Assembly (NCBI RefSeq): GCF_013410875.1
Contig: NZ_JACCCU010000001.1
Coordinates: forward strand, 992,001-1,056,000
Source of the DNA: Tunturiibacter empetritectus
Lineage (GTDB): Bacteria > Acidobacteriota > Terriglobia > Terriglobales > Acidobacteriaceae
Direction: 5' to 3'
DNA: 64,000 bases
The notes beneath the pieces were generated by a model. That model saw nothing but the letters and a program-made list of their open reading frames with translations. It made no database searches and was not told where the DNA came from. Each line of letters opens with the position of its first letter. Positions within the stretch are counted from its first letter, which is position 1. Made by a program: the position numbers and the translations under genes. Shown here in pieces: positions 9,248-18,632 of the stretch.

Positions 9248-10998
9248 TGCATGAGTTTACGGTTTGGGCGCCTGAGGCGTCGAAGGTGGGCGTGAAGATT
9301 GGGGATGCGGCTTATCCAATGAACGGGCCTGACGAGCATGGATGGTGGCGCGCTCCGGTGAGAGAGGCAGGCGTTGGGACCGACTATGGGTTTGTGATCG
9401 GAGACGATCCGAAGGAGTGGCCCGATCCGCGGTCGGAGTGGCAGCCGAATGGAGTGCATGGATTGTCGCGGGTATATGACCGGGAGACCTTCCAATGGAG
9501 CGACAGAAGCTGGAGTGCGCCTGCGCTCTCGCATGCTGTGATCTATGAGCTGCATGTGGGGACGTTTACGCCGGGGGGGACCTTTGATTCGACGATTGAG
9601 AGGCTTGGATATCTGGTGGAGCTTGGCATCACGCATGTGGAGCTGATGCCGGTGGCTGCATTTCCGGGCGGCCAGGGTTGGGGCTATGACGGCGTTGCGT
9701 TGTTCGCGGTGACTGAGCAGTATGGCGGCCCGGATGGGTTGAAGCGGCTGGTGGATGCGTGCCACGCGCGTGGATTGGCGGTGTTGCTGGATGTGGTCTA
9801 CAACCACTTTGGACCGGTGGGGAACTACTCGGGCAAGTATGGGCCTTACATCACGGAGAGACACCACACTCCGTGGGGCGGCGCGATTAACTTCGAGGGC
9901 GAGGGAAGCGATGAGGTGCGGCGATTCTTCTGCGACAACGCGCTGATGTGGATGCGGGAGTATCACATCGATGGACTTCGTTTGGACGCGGTGCACGAGT
10001 ATATCGATCGCTCCGCGGTTCATTTTATGGAGCAGTTGTCGTCCGAGGTGAAGGCGTTGTCGGAGAAGCTGAGACGCAGGCTGGTGTTGATCGCAGAAAG
10101 TGATTTGAACGATCCCAGGATTGTTACGCGTGTAGAGAGCGGCGGGTACGGGATGGATGCGCAGTGGAGCGATGACTTTCATCATGCGCTGTTTACGGTG
10201 CTTACGGCGGAGGAAGAGGGGAAGGGGTACTACTCAGACTTCGGCACGATGGCGAAGCTGGCGAAGTCTTTGACGAAGAACTTTGTGCAGGATGGGACGT
10301 ATTCGCAGTATCGGCGGCGATCGCATGGGCGGCCGGCGGATGAGTTGTCGCCGCATCATTTTCTTGGCTACATCCAGAATCACGACCAGGTGGGCAATCG
10401 TGCGATCGGCGACAGAGTGGATCAGACGGTGGGGTTCGACCGCGCGAAGGTGGCGGCGGCGCTGGTGTTGACGGCGCCGTTTCTTCCGATGATCTTTCAG
10501 GGGGAGGAGTATGCGGCTTCGACGCCGTTTCTCTACTTCGCGGACCATGAGGATCCGGAGATGGCGAAGGCGGTCAAGAATGGGCGGCGGAGTGAGTTCG
10601 CTGCGTTTGGATGGAACCCCGAGGAGATTCCCGATCCGGAGAATGTCGAGACCTTTCTGCGTTCGAAGTTGAATTGGGAGGAGGTTCATGAGGGTCGCCA
10701 TGCGGAGATGCTGGATTGGTATCGCAGGCTGATTGAGTTGCGGCGCGGGTCGGTGGCGTTGAACGATGGAGCGGTGGGGCACGTGAAGGCGGCGTTTGAT
10801 GAGGAGCGGCGCTGGCTAGTGTTTGAGCGTGGGGCGGTGATGTTGATGTGCAATCTTGGAGCGGAGAAGGTGGAGCTTCCTCATTCGAGGCGGGCGCAGT
10901 TGTTGCTGGCTTCGAAGGCTGAGGTTGTGGTGAAGGGTGATTCGGTGGAGTTACCTGGTGATAGCGCGGCGATCCTTTCGAGTGAGGCGATGCGGTAG
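9247..10998 (+). CDS. treZ: Malto-oligosyltrehalose trehalohydrolase
   Basis: This 583-residue GH13 enzyme releases trehalose from the TreY product. The N-terminal domain begins HEFTVWAPEASKVGVKI. The barrel carries LLDVVYNHFGPVGNY, the nucleophile region DGLRLDAVHEYIDRS, the acid region LIAESDLNDPRIV, and NHDQVGNRAIGDR. All expected catalytic residues are present. It overlaps treY by one base and ends before a 350-base gap. With the GH15 gene this gives a three-gene glucan-to-trehalose group; a dedicated debranching enzyme (treX) is not in the window. Confidence 0.96.
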   Translation: MHEFTVWAPEASKVGVKIGDAAYPMNGPDEHGWWRAPVREAGVGTDYGFVIGDDPKEWPDPRSEWQPNGVHGLSRVYDRETFQWSDRSWSAPALSHAVIYELHVGTFTPGGTFDSTIERLGYLVELGITHVELMPVAAFPGGQGWGYDGVALFAVTEQYGGPDGLKRLVDACHARGLAVLLDVVYNHFGPVGNYSGKYGPYITERHHTPWGGAINFEGEGSDEVRRFFCDNALMWMREYHIDGLRLDAVHEYIDRSAVHFMEQLSSEVKALSEKLRRRLVLIAESDLNDPRIVTRVESGGYGMDAQWSDDFHHALFTVLTAEEEGKGYYSDFGTMAKLAKSLTKNFVQDGTYSQYRRRSHGRPADELSPHHFLGYIQNHDQVGNRAIGDRVDQTVGFDRAKVAAALVLTAPFLPMIFQGEEYAASTPFLYFADHEDPEMAKAVKNGRRSEFAAFGWNPEEIPDPENVETFLRSKLNWEEVHEGRHAEMLDWYRRLIELRRGSVALNDGAVGHVKAAFDEERRWLVFERGAVMLMCNLGAEKVELPHSRRAQLLLASKAEVVVKGDSVELPGDSAAILSSEAMR

Positions 10999-11348
10999 AT
11001 TCTGACGATATTTTTGAAGATTGCTTTGTTCCGCAGATGAATTTTGTTTCGTAATGAACTTAGTTGGCTTAGGCAGTGTGAAGGGTTTCATCACGTGGTA
11101 ATCGGCACAGACGGAGACACGTTACGAGAGAGTGTCTGGCTATGGATTGCGTGACGCACGGAGCTGCAAAGCGTTTAGCATGAAGAGCGGGTTGAAACCG
11201 GGGTCTCCGGTTTTGCCCTCTTCAACAACGCTCTTCTCCCGGGAAACTTTTGCGTTGCTAACTCGTCTTCCGTAGTGGATGGCGACCTGGATGAGTCAAT
11301 TTCAGGCGACCGACGAGGGCAACTGGATTTAATTTGAGGAAGAGAACC
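10999..11348. other. Intergenic region between treZ and the DUF5666-like gene
   Basis: This 350-base gap has no convincing reading frame. It contains the long imperfect inverted repeat described separately at 11182-11236. The rest shows no recognisable element. Confidence 0.5.
11182..11236 (+). promoter_or_regulatory. Long nested hairpin in the leader of the DUF5666/receptor pair (terminator, leader RNA or small RNA)
   Basis: Three nested arms pair. GAAGAGCG (11182-11189) pairs with CGCTCTTC (11229-11236). GTTGAA (11191-11196) pairs with TTCAAC (11221-11226). ACCGG (11197-11201) pairs with CCGGT (11207-11211) around the loop GGTCT. One nine-base bulge lies on the 3' side. No T-run follows directly, so a simple terminator is not certain. 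It ends 112 bases before the next start codon. Confidence 0.5.
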
Positions 11349-12512
11349 ATGTTGAAAAACTCTGGGATTTTTCGCGGGGCGGTGTTGTGTGCCGGCATTC
11401 TCCTTTCGAGTGCCGCGCCTTTCGCGAGCAGCCTGAGTGTTCTGGCGCAGACACCGGCTGCGGCGCCTGCAGCCTCGCGGCAGATTGGCACGGTGAAGGC
11501 TACGGCAGGGAACAGCCTGACGCTAACGACGGATGCGGGGCAGGAGGTTGTGGTGAGTGTGGCCGATGGGGCGCGCATTCTGCAGCTCGCGCCAGGCAGC
11601 ACCGACTTGAAGACAGCGCAGACGATTGCGTTGACTGATATTGCAGCAGGGGACCGTGTGCTGGTAAGCGGTAAGGCAGGCGACGGTGGTGTGGGACTCA
11701 CGGCTTCGCGGGTGATTCTGATGAAGTCGTCGGAGATTGCGCAGAAGCACGAGGCGGAGCAGGGCGACTGGCAGAAGCGTGGGACGGGCGGCATTGTGAG
11801 CGCGGTGGATGCCGGGGCCGGCTCAATTGTGTTGTCGGTGGGTGCGAAGAAACTGACAGTGACTACGTCGAGTGCGACGAAGTTTCGGCGGTATGCGGGC
11901 GACTCGGTAAAGTTTGAAGATGCGAAGCCGGGGACACTGGCGCAGATCGAGGTGGGCGATCAACTGCGGGTGCGCGGGGCCAAGTCAGACGATGGTTCGT
12001 CGATGCAGGCGGAAGAGGTGGTGAGCGGATCGTTCAAGAATCTGGCTGGTTTGATTGGGACCGTCGACACCGCTGGCGGAACGCTGACGCTGAAGGATCT
12101 TTCGACGAAGAAGACAGTGATGGTGAAGATTACGGACAACTCCAGTTTGAAGGCTTTGCCGCCACAGGCTGCAGCGCGGTTTGCTGCTCGCGCAAAGGGC
12201 GGGGCCGCTGCTGGCGGGGGCGCGCAGAGTGGAGGGCAGGGGAGCGGTGGCGAGGGAGAACGGGCTGAGGGACGCTCTGCTGGAGCCGATCTCTCTCAGC
12301 TGGTGAGCCGGCTGCCCAGCCAGACGGTTGCGGACCTGAAGGCGGGAGACGCGGTGATGATCGTTGCGTCGCAGCCTGATCCCAATGGCCATGTAACTTG
12401 TGTGACTCTGCTCTCGGGAGTGGAGCCGATTCTGGCAGCGACGCCGAACGGTGGACCGGCGTTGACGCTGTCTCCGTGGAGCCTTGGCGGCTCTGATAGC
12501 AGCGCGCAGTAG
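11349..12512 (+). CDS. Secreted DUF5666-like repeat protein
   Basis: The protein has 387 residues from the ATG at 11349, preceded by GAGGAAGAG; a TTG five codons upstream is less likely. A signal peptide is clear: a basic start, a hydrophobic core to about residue 32, then Ala-rich sequence with a likely cleavage near SVLAQTPA. Three similar beta-rich units follow, each starting with a Gly-x-Val pattern: QIGTVKATAGNSLTLTT, GGIVSAVDAGAGSIVLSV and LIGTVDTAGGTLTLKD. This resembles DUF5666-type small-barrel repeats. A Gly/Ala-rich spacer separates the third unit from a C-terminal part with DLKAGDAVMIVASQ. Function is unknown; an exported or periplasmic location is likely. It sits 42 bases upstream of the receptor gene on the same strand and is probably co-expressed with it. 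Confidence 0.75.
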   Translation: MLKNSGIFRGAVLCAGILLSSAAPFASSLSVLAQTPAAAPAASRQIGTVKATAGNSLTLTTDAGQEVVVSVADGARILQLAPGSTDLKTAQTIALTDIAAGDRVLVSGKAGDGGVGLTASRVILMKSSEIAQKHEAEQGDWQKRGTGGIVSAVDAGAGSIVLSVGAKKLTVTTSSATKFRRYAGDSVKFEDAKPGTLAQIEVGDQLRVRGAKSDDGSSMQAEEVVSGSFKNLAGLIGTVDTAGGTLTLKDLSTKKTVMVKITDNSSLKALPPQAAARFAARAKGGAAAGGGAQSGGQGSGGEGERAEGRSAGADLSQLVSRLPSQTVADLKAGDAVMIVASQPDPNGHVTCVTLLSGVEPILAATPNGGPALTLSPWSLGGSDSSAQ

Positions 12513-12554
12513 CTCGATCGCGGCTGCAACAAAGAAAGACCTTTAGGAGAAGTA

Positions 12555-15503
12555 ATGTCATTTCGCGCAGGGTTGAGGTTTGTTTTACTTTTTTTGGTTG
12601 CATGGATGCCGGTGGTGACAAGCGCTCAGCAAACGGGCGCGACGGTGCATGGGCTGGTGGCGGATCCTGAGAGCGCTGTGATTCCGGGTGCGACCGTGAC
12701 GCTGACTCCTGCTTCGGGCAAGCCTTTAATGACGCAGTCGCAGAGCGATGGAAGTTATATGCTGCAGGGTGTTCCTGCGGGGACCTATTCGGTGACGGTG
12801 ACGATGCCTGGGTTCGCCTCGTACGTGAAGCTGGGGGTGAGGATTGCGGCGGGGCAGAACCTGGCGCTGGATGCGAAGATGGCGATCGAGGAGCAGAAGC
12901 AGCAGGTGAACGTCAATGCGCAGGGTGCGCAGGTGAGCGTAGACTCCGACAGCAATGCCAGCAGCACAGTAATCAAGGGGAAGGATCTGGAGGCGCTTTC
13001 GGATGATCCGGATGAGCTTTCTTCGGAGTTGACTGCTTTGGCGGGGCCTGCCGCGGGGCCGAACGGTGGCCAGATTTATGTGGACGGATTTACCGGCGGG
13101 CAGCTGCCTCCGAAGTCTTCGATCCGCGAGATTCGCATCAATCAGAATCCTTTTTCAGCGCAGTACGACAAGCTGGGTTATGGGCGAGTTGAGGTGTTTA
13201 CGAAGCCGGGCACGGACAAGTTTCACGGCAGCCTGAGTGTGCAGGGTGGGGATAATGCGTTTAACACGTCGAATCCGTTTTTGGGTGCGTCGAATACGCA
13301 GCCACCGTATTACACGACCTTCATTCTGGGCAGCGTAAGCGGGCCGATCAACCGGTTCTCTTCGTTTACGGTGGGGGGCTCGCACCGGACGATTCAGGAC
13401 AACAATATCGTCAATCCGAGTGGCTTCTACGCGAGTTCTGCCAGTTCGCTAACGCCCTGTTCGCCTGGGGATTTGAGCTGCTCGTATTTTTCTTCGTATC
13501 CGGAGTCAGCGCGTGCGGTGTCGCATCCGCAGACGCGCAGCGATGTGAGTCCGCGCGTTGATTTTGCGCTGGGGGAGAAGAACACGCTGACGGTGCGGTA
13601 CCAGTACAACGTGAATGGGCAGCAGAACAACGGCATCGGGAATACGAATCTTCCGACCGCGGGCTACAACACGGAGACGACGGAAAATACGGTTCAGATC
13701 AGCGATACGCAGATCTTGAGTCCTCGGGTGATCAATGAGACGCGGTTTGAGTATCAGCGCGACTACTCGACGCAGGACCCGGTAAGTACGGATCCTACGT
13801 TGTCGGTGCAGGGAATCTTTACGTCGGGTGGGTCGAGCCTGGGGACGCAGAGAAGCACCAGTACGCATCTTGAGGTGCAGAACTATAGCTCGATTGCGCT
13901 GGCGAAGAACTTTATTCGGTTTGGCGTCCGGGTGCGCACGACGAACGAATCGCTGTCGTCGAATGCAGGATTGAATGGGACGTTTACTTACTCGTATCTG
14001 CTGGACCCGTGCACAGACCCGAATCCGAGCATCAAGCGGCCGAGTAACTGTAATGCTCAGGCGACGAAGCCTTGCGATGCTCTGAATGCAGGCATCTCTT
14101 CCTATCAGTGCGGGCTGCCGGGGCAGTATGCTGCGACCGCGATCAATAAACTGGAGGTGGATGGGCGCCTGACCGATGTGGGGTTCTATGCGGAGGATGA
14201 CTGGAAGCCGAGGGGGAACCTGACGATTACGTACGGCATTCGGCTAGAGGCGCAGAACGTGATTAACAGCGGGCATGATTTTGCGCCGCGGGCATCGTTC
14301 GCTTACGGGATTCCGCGGGGCAGCGGGAAGTCGCCCACGACGGTGGTGCGAGGCGGATTCGGCATCTTTTACGATCGTTTTACGCTCGCGAATTATCTGA
14401 CGACGTTGCAAGAGAATGGCGTCAATCAGGTGACCTCGACGGTGATCAATCCTGGGGCGGTGTGCACGCCGGAGAATCCTGCTAACTGTGGCGCTTCGGT
14501 TGCGAACAAGATTACGACCTATGGATTGGGCAATGGAATTCGCAGCTCGTACACGATGCAGGAGGCGGTTGGGGTCGATCAGCAGCTTGGGCGTGCAGCG
14601 ACGATGTCGGTGAACTACCTTTACGCGCGCGGCGATCATCAGTATCTGAGCAGGAACTTCATCGTCGACAATGGGTTCGATCAGCAGTTTCAGTCGGGCG
14701 GCGTCTATAAGGAGAACCAGCTGCTGATCAATGGCAATGCGCGGTTGAAGAAGCTTACGCTGTTTGGTTTTTATTCGTTGAACCTTGCGGATGCGAATAC
14801 TTCGGGGGCGGGATTCTTTCCGACCAGCAACACGGATACAAAGGTGGACTATGGGCGCGCTTCGTTTGCCCACGCGAGCTTTGGGGTTGTCGGAGGGAGC
14901 TGGCAGCTTCCTTATAGTTTTACTGCGAGTCCGTTCATTATTGCGCAGTCGGGGACGCCGTATAACCTGACAACGGGCCTTGATCCTGCGGGTACTTCGA
15001 TCTATAACCAGCGGCCGTTCTTTGCGAGTGGGGACAGTGGGGCCTGCAGGGTTTCGAGTGCCTTCAGCTCCACGCAGACTGGCAGTTTGACGCCTGTTCC
15101 GATCAACTACTGTAATGGTCCAGCGAATTTTACGTTCAACCTTCGTGCTTCGCGGACGTTTGGATTTGGAGAGAAGACTCGCAGTGCGGCTTCGGCGACG
15201 AGCGGGAGTGGGCCTGGCGGACCTGTAGGTGGTCCGGGCGGCGGGCCAGGTGGAGGTCCTCGGGCTGGCGGGCCGGGTGGGGTTCGCGGTGGGTTTGGAC
15301 CTCAGGGGGCAAGTTCAGGTCATCGGTATACCTTTACGCTGGGAGCGCAGGCGTTCAATCTGTTCAATGTGATTCCTTATGGGACGCCTACGAGTAGCTT
15401 GAGTTCGCCGCGATTCGGTCAGTTCACTACGCTGGCTGCTGGGCCGTTCAGTTCGGCTACGGCTTCGCGGCGGATTACTTTGCAGGCTACGTTTAATTTC
15501 TAA
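12555..15503 (+). CDS. TonB-dependent-receptor-like outer-membrane protein with N-terminal carboxypeptidase-regulatory domain
   Basis: The protein has 982 residues, with AGGAGAAG just before the ATG. A signal peptide (1-25) is followed by a CarboxypepD_reg-like beta-sandwich (about 28-115: ATVHGLVADPESAVIPGATV, DGSYMLQGVPAGTYSVTV), then a plug-like segment (about 130-230) and a long beta-barrel that ends RITLQATFNF with the terminal aromatic residue typical of outer-membrane proteins. This architecture is the Oar-like receptor family that is expanded in Acidobacteriota and thought to import or bind large organic molecules; the ligand is unknown. A Gly/Pro-rich run (about 890-925) interrupts the last strands, probably as an exposed loop. 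No classical TonB box is obvious. The gene follows the DUF5666-like gene closely. Confidence 0.88.
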   Translation: MSFRAGLRFVLLFLVAWMPVVTSAQQTGATVHGLVADPESAVIPGATVTLTPASGKPLMTQSQSDGSYMLQGVPAGTYSVTVTMPGFASYVKLGVRIAAGQNLALDAKMAIEEQKQQVNVNAQGAQVSVDSDSNASSTVIKGKDLEALSDDPDELSSELTALAGPAAGPNGGQIYVDGFTGGQLPPKSSIREIRINQNPFSAQYDKLGYGRVEVFTKPGTDKFHGSLSVQGGDNAFNTSNPFLGASNTQPPYYTTFILGSVSGPINRFSSFTVGGSHRTIQDNNIVNPSGFYASSASSLTPCSPGDLSCSYFSSYPESARAVSHPQTRSDVSPRVDFALGEKNTLTVRYQYNVNGQQNNGIGNTNLPTAGYNTETTENTVQISDTQILSPRVINETRFEYQRDYSTQDPVSTDPTLSVQGIFTSGGSSLGTQRSTSTHLEVQNYSSIALAKNFIRFGVRVRTTNESLSSNAGLNGTFTYSYLLDPCTDPNPSIKRPSNCNAQATKPCDALNAGISSYQCGLPGQYAATAINKLEVDGRLTDVGFYAEDDWKPRGNLTITYGIRLEAQNVINSGHDFAPRASFAYGIPRGSGKSPTTVVRGGFGIFYDRFTLANYLTTLQENGVNQVTSTVINPGAVCTPENPANCGASVANKITTYGLGNGIRSSYTMQEAVGVDQQLGRAATMSVNYLYARGDHQYLSRNFIVDNGFDQQFQSGGVYKENQLLINGNARLKKLTLFGFYSLNLADANTSGAGFFPTSNTDTKVDYGRASFAHASFGVVGGSWQLPYSFTASPFIIAQSGTPYNLTTGLDPAGTSIYNQRPFFASGDSGACRVSSAFSSTQTGSLTPVPINYCNGPANFTFNLRASRTFGFGEKTRSAASATSGSGPGGPVGGPGGGPGGGPRAGGPGGVRGGFGPQGASSGHRYTFTLGAQAFNLFNVIPYGTPTSSLSSPRFGQFTTLAAGPFSSATASRRITLQATFNF

Positions 15504-15520
15504 GTGTCCTGCCGGACGGG

Positions 15521-15600
15521 CCCACTGCGCGTGGGGCGGTCACTTCGTGACTTGTATACCTTGTTTTGGCGCACAAAAATGCTTGGCCTCCCGTTGGTCG
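15521..15600 (+). repeat. Intergenic two-hairpin repeat, copy A
   Basis: CCCAC-TGCGC-GTGGG (15521-15535) is followed by GTCAC-TTC-GTGAC (15539-15551), then TTGTATACC and, after a variable middle, CTCCCGTTGGTCG. The same order occurs at 17077-17142. The first stem differs by one compensated pair between copies. The element lies between the convergent receptor and hmgA genes. Confidence 0.8.
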
Positions 15601-15633
15601 GAGACTGGATGCGGTTTTCGGCTTGTGTGAGTG

Positions 15634-16932
15634 CTACGGTTTGAAGTTCTTCTTCAAGGTCTGCCAGCAGGTGTAGTACTCGTTTTGGCGGGCTGCGGTG
15701 TCCATCGCGAACTTAGTGGGACGGCAGACGAAGCGGGTTTCGAACATGAATGCCAGCGTGCCATCTAGTTTGACGGGCTTGAGTTCGGCTTTGCTGGCGC
15801 GGTCGAAGGTTTCGGCGTCAGGGCCGTGCCCGCTCATGCAGTTGTGCAGGCTGGCTCCGCCGGGGACGAAGCCTTCGGCCTTGGCGTCATACTCGCCTGT
15901 GACGAGGCCCATGAACTCGTTCATGAAGTTGCGATGGAACCAGGGTGGGCGGAAGGTGTGCTCGGCGACGATCCAGCGTGGAGGGAAGATGGCGAAGTCT
16001 ACGTTGGCGGTTCCTGGGATCTCGCTAGGCGAGGTGAGGACGGTGTAGATGGAGGGGTCGGGGTGATCGAAGCTGACGGAGTTGATGCAGTTGAAGCGCG
16101 CAAGGTCGTACTTGCAGGGGGCGTAGTTACCGTGCCAGGCGACGACGTCGAGAGGGGAGTGGTCGAAGTCGGTGGCCCAGAGATTGCCCTGGAACTTTGC
16201 GACTACCTGGAATTTGCCGTTGTCTCGGTCGTCGTATGCGGCGTGCGGAGTGAGGAAGTCGCGGCTGTTGGCCAGGCCGTTAGCGCCGATTGCGCCGAGC
16301 TCGGGCAGGCGAAAGCTGGCTCCGTAGTTTTCTAAGAGGTAGCCGCGGGCTTGCGGGTCGAGCAATTCCACGCGGAACTTGATGCCGCGGGGGATGAGGG
16401 CGACTTCGCCGGGGGTGAGGTCGAGGATGCCGAGTTCGGTGTGGAGCAGGAGGCGGCCGAGCTGCGGGACGAAGAGTAGTTCGCCGTCGGCGGTGTAGAA
16501 GAAGCGGTCGGTCATGCTTTTGTTTGCGGAGTAGATGTGGATGGCGACGCCGGAATGCATGGTGAGGTCGCCGTTGCCGGCGAGGGTGGTGAGGCCGTCG
16601 ATGAAATCCACTCCTCCCGGAGTGGTGGGTAGTGGTAACGGGTCCCAGCGGAGCTGGCTGGGCGTGGTTTCGACCTCGTTGAAGGGAGTGGAGCGGACCA
16701 TGCCGTTGGCGATGCGCTCGTAGGGTTTGTGCATGACGGAGGGGCGGATGCGATAGGTCCAGGTTCGGCGGTTGAGCAGGCGCGGCGCGGTGAAGGGGCT
16801 GCCGCTGAGCTGCTCGGTGTAGAGCCCGAGCGGGGCCTTCTGCGGGGCGTTCTGGCCGACGGGAAGGGCGCCGGGATGGGCCTCGGTGGCGAACTCATTT
16901 CCGAAGCCGCTGGAGTACTTGAGATCGGGCAT
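15634..16932 (-). CDS. hmgA: Homogentisate 1,2-dioxygenase
   Basis: This 432-residue Fe(II) ring-cleavage enzyme opens homogentisate to maleylacetoacetate in tyrosine and phenylalanine catabolism. The start ATG at 16932 ([14 protein letters not shown]) is preceded by AGAGGA and matches the conserved family N-terminus; an upstream in-frame start would add 15 unrelated residues. Iron-ligand regions are present: [15 protein letters not shown] with the first His and the Glu, and [10 protein letters not shown] with the second His. Other landmarks are [20 protein letters not shown] and [19 protein letters not shown]. Length agrees with the family. The usual partners (fumarylacetoacetase, maleylacetoacetate isomerase, HPPD) are not in the window. 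Confidence 0.96.
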   Translation of the reverse strand: MPDLKYSSGFGNEFATEAHPGALPVGQNAPQKAPLGLYTEQLSGSPFTAPRLLNRRTWTYRIRPSVMHKPYERIANGMVRSTPFNEVETTPSQLRWDPLPLPTTPGGVDFIDGLTTLAGNGDLTMHSGVAIHIYSANKSMTDRFFYTADGELLFVPQLGRLLLHTELGILDLTPGEVALIPRGIKFRVELLDPQARGYLLENYGASFRLPELGAIGANGLANSRDFLTPHAAYDDRDNGKFQVVAKFQGNLWATDFDHSPLDVVAWHGNYAPCKYDLARFNCINSVSFDHPDPSIYTVLTSPSEIPGTANVDFAIFPPRWIVAEHTFRPPWFHRNFMNEFMGLVTGEYDAKAEGFVPGGASLHNCMSGHGPDAETFDRASKAELKPVKLDGTLAFMFETRFVCRPTKFAMDTAARQNEYYTCWQTLKKNFKP

Positions 16933-17076
16933 GGTGATCCTCTTGGTAAAGATGTGTCTGGTTGACGAGAGCTTCACGACGAGCGGAGATGGCTTCTCGA
17001 CGACACAGAAGCTTAGCCGAAAACTGGTGTCTCGTGTTGGGGGGTGCTATGGCGATTTTCAGTAAAAAGACAAATG

Positions 17077-17142
17077 CCCGCTACGCGCGGGGCGGTCACT
17101 TCGTGACGGGTATACCCCTTCGGTCGGCGCTCCCGTTGGTCG
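17077..17142 (+). repeat. Intergenic two-hairpin repeat, copy B
   Basis: CCCGC-TACGC-GCGGG (17077-17091) and GTCAC-TTC-GTGAC (17095-17107) are followed by a GTATACC box and CTCCCGTTGGTCG. It is a shortened version of the copy at 15521-15600 in the same orientation. It lies between hmgA and the dehydrogenase downstream of it on the map. Confidence 0.8.
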
Positions 17143-17183
17143 CGAGGAAGATATCTTCCGCCGAGCAGGGCAGCGCAATAGCT

Positions 17184-18620
17184 CTAGGTGGTTTGGGCAG
17201 GGTCGGCGGTGGAGACTAAGTATGGCTTGGTGGCGGGTTCGTTGGCCGTGGTTGCGGAGGAGATGACAACGGTCTTTGCGTTGAGAAACTCGCGCATGCC
17301 TGCGGCGGAGAGTTCGCGGCCGTAGCCGGAGCGCTTGATGCCGCCGAAGGGAAGGCGCGGATCGCTGGCGACCATGGCGTTGAGGAAGACGCCGCCGCAC
17401 TGCAGCTCGGAGATGAAGCGCTGTTGTTCGGCGGGGTCGCGAGTCCAGGCGGAGGCGCTGAGGCCGAAGGGCGTGTCGTTGGCGATCTCGATGGCCTCGT
17501 TGATGTCCTGAACGCGGAAGAGCATGGCGACGGGGCCGAAGAGTTCTTCGCGATAGACGGCGGAGGTGCGTGGAACGTTGGTGAGGACGGTGGGTTCGAA
17601 GTAGTTGCCGGTGCCAAGCATGCGTTCGCCGCCGGTGAGGATGCGTGCTCCGGCCTTGGCGGCGGCCTGGACTTGTTGTTCGAGCAGGTCGACGGCTCGT
17701 GCGGTGGCGAGCGGGCCGATGTCGGTGCCGTCCTTCATGGGGTCGCCTACGTGCATGGCTTCCATGCCAGCGACGAAGCGGGATTCGAAGACGTCGTAGA
17801 CCTCGTCGGCGACGAGGAAGCGTTTGGCTGCAATGCAGGATTGTCCACTGTTGACGCAGCGAGCGCGGATTGCGGTCTCGATTGCGGCATCGAGATCGGC
17901 GGAGGGCATGACGATAAAGGGATCGCTGCCGCCGAGTTCGAGGACTGATTTTTTGATGAGCCAGCCTGCTTGCGCGCCTACGGCTCGGCCGGCGGTCTCG
18001 CTGCCGGTGAGCGTTACAGCGGCTACACGTTCGTCGCCCAGGACGGTCTCCACTTGAGGGATGTCGATCAAAAGGGTTTGGAAGGTGCCTCGGGGAAAGC
18101 CGGCGCGACGGACCAGGGATTCAATGGCGATCGCGCACTGCGGGACGTTGTTGGCATGTTTGAGGAGAGCGACGTTGCCGGCCATCAGCGCGGGTGCGAG
18201 GAAGCGGAAGACCTGCCAGAGAGGAAAGTTCCACGGCATGACAGCGAGGACGACGCCGAGCGGGTCCCAACGGACGTAGCTGTAGCGATCCTCGGTGGGG
18301 ATGGACTCCGGTGCGAGGATGCGTGCGGCGTGCTCGGCGTAGTAACGGCAGGCGTCGGCGCATTTGAGGATCTCGAAGCGGGCGGCGTCGAGCGGCTTGC
18401 CCATCTCCTGGGTGATGAGGATGGAGAGGTCGTCGATCTCGTGTTCGAGGATGGAGGCGAGCTTGCGCATCCACAGGGCACGGTGTTCGAGCGGCACTAG
18501 AGAGTAGGTGCGAAAGGCGTCGGCGGCCAGGGCGATCTTCTGGCGCGCGGCTTCGTTGGTGAGCGGGTCGAAGCTGCGCAACAGCTTGCCGGTGGCGGGA
18601 TTGATGGACTCGATGGCCAT
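17184..18620 (-). CDS. NAD(P)-dependent aldehyde dehydrogenase, succinate-semialdehyde dehydrogenase type
   Basis: The protein has 478 residues and the full ALDH fold. Visible motifs are [31 protein letters not shown], the general-base region [12 protein letters not shown], the catalytic cysteine in [11 protein letters not shown], and [13 protein letters not shown]. The subgroup with [12 protein letters not shown] at the N-terminus and [13 protein letters not shown] near the C-terminus is that of short succinate-semialdehyde dehydrogenases of the GabD/Sad kind. This would feed succinate semialdehyde into the TCA cycle, but substrate choice cannot be proved from sequence. It lies 12 bases downstream of the ureidoglycolate hydrolase gene on the same strand and may be read through from the purine operon. 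Confidence 0.9.
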   Translation of the reverse strand: MAIESINPATGKLLRSFDPLTNEAARQKIALAADAFRTYSLVPLEHRALWMRKLASILEHEIDDLSILITQEMGKPLDAARFEILKCADACRYYAEHAARILAPESIPTEDRYSYVRWDPLGVVLAVMPWNFPLWQVFRFLAPALMAGNVALLKHANNVPQCAIAIESLVRRAGFPRGTFQTLLIDIPQVETVLGDERVAAVTLTGSETAGRAVGAQAGWLIKKSVLELGGSDPFIVMPSADLDAAIETAIRARCVNSGQSCIAAKRFLVADEVYDVFESRFVAGMEAMHVGDPMKDGTDIGPLATARAVDLLEQQVQAAAKAGARILTGGERMLGTGNYFEPTVLTNVPRTSAVYREELFGPVAMLFRVQDINEAIEIANDTPFGLSASAWTRDPAEQQRFISELQCGGVFLNAMVASDPRLPFGGIKRSGYGRELSAAGMREFLNAKTVVISSATTANEPATKPYLVSTADPAQTT

Positions 18621-18632
18621 GCTGGTGCGGAG

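Noticed and set aside
9019-10185. A 388-codon frame antisense to treZ
   Set aside because: Low-complexity Arg/His/Leu composition and complete overlap with a clear enzyme gene.
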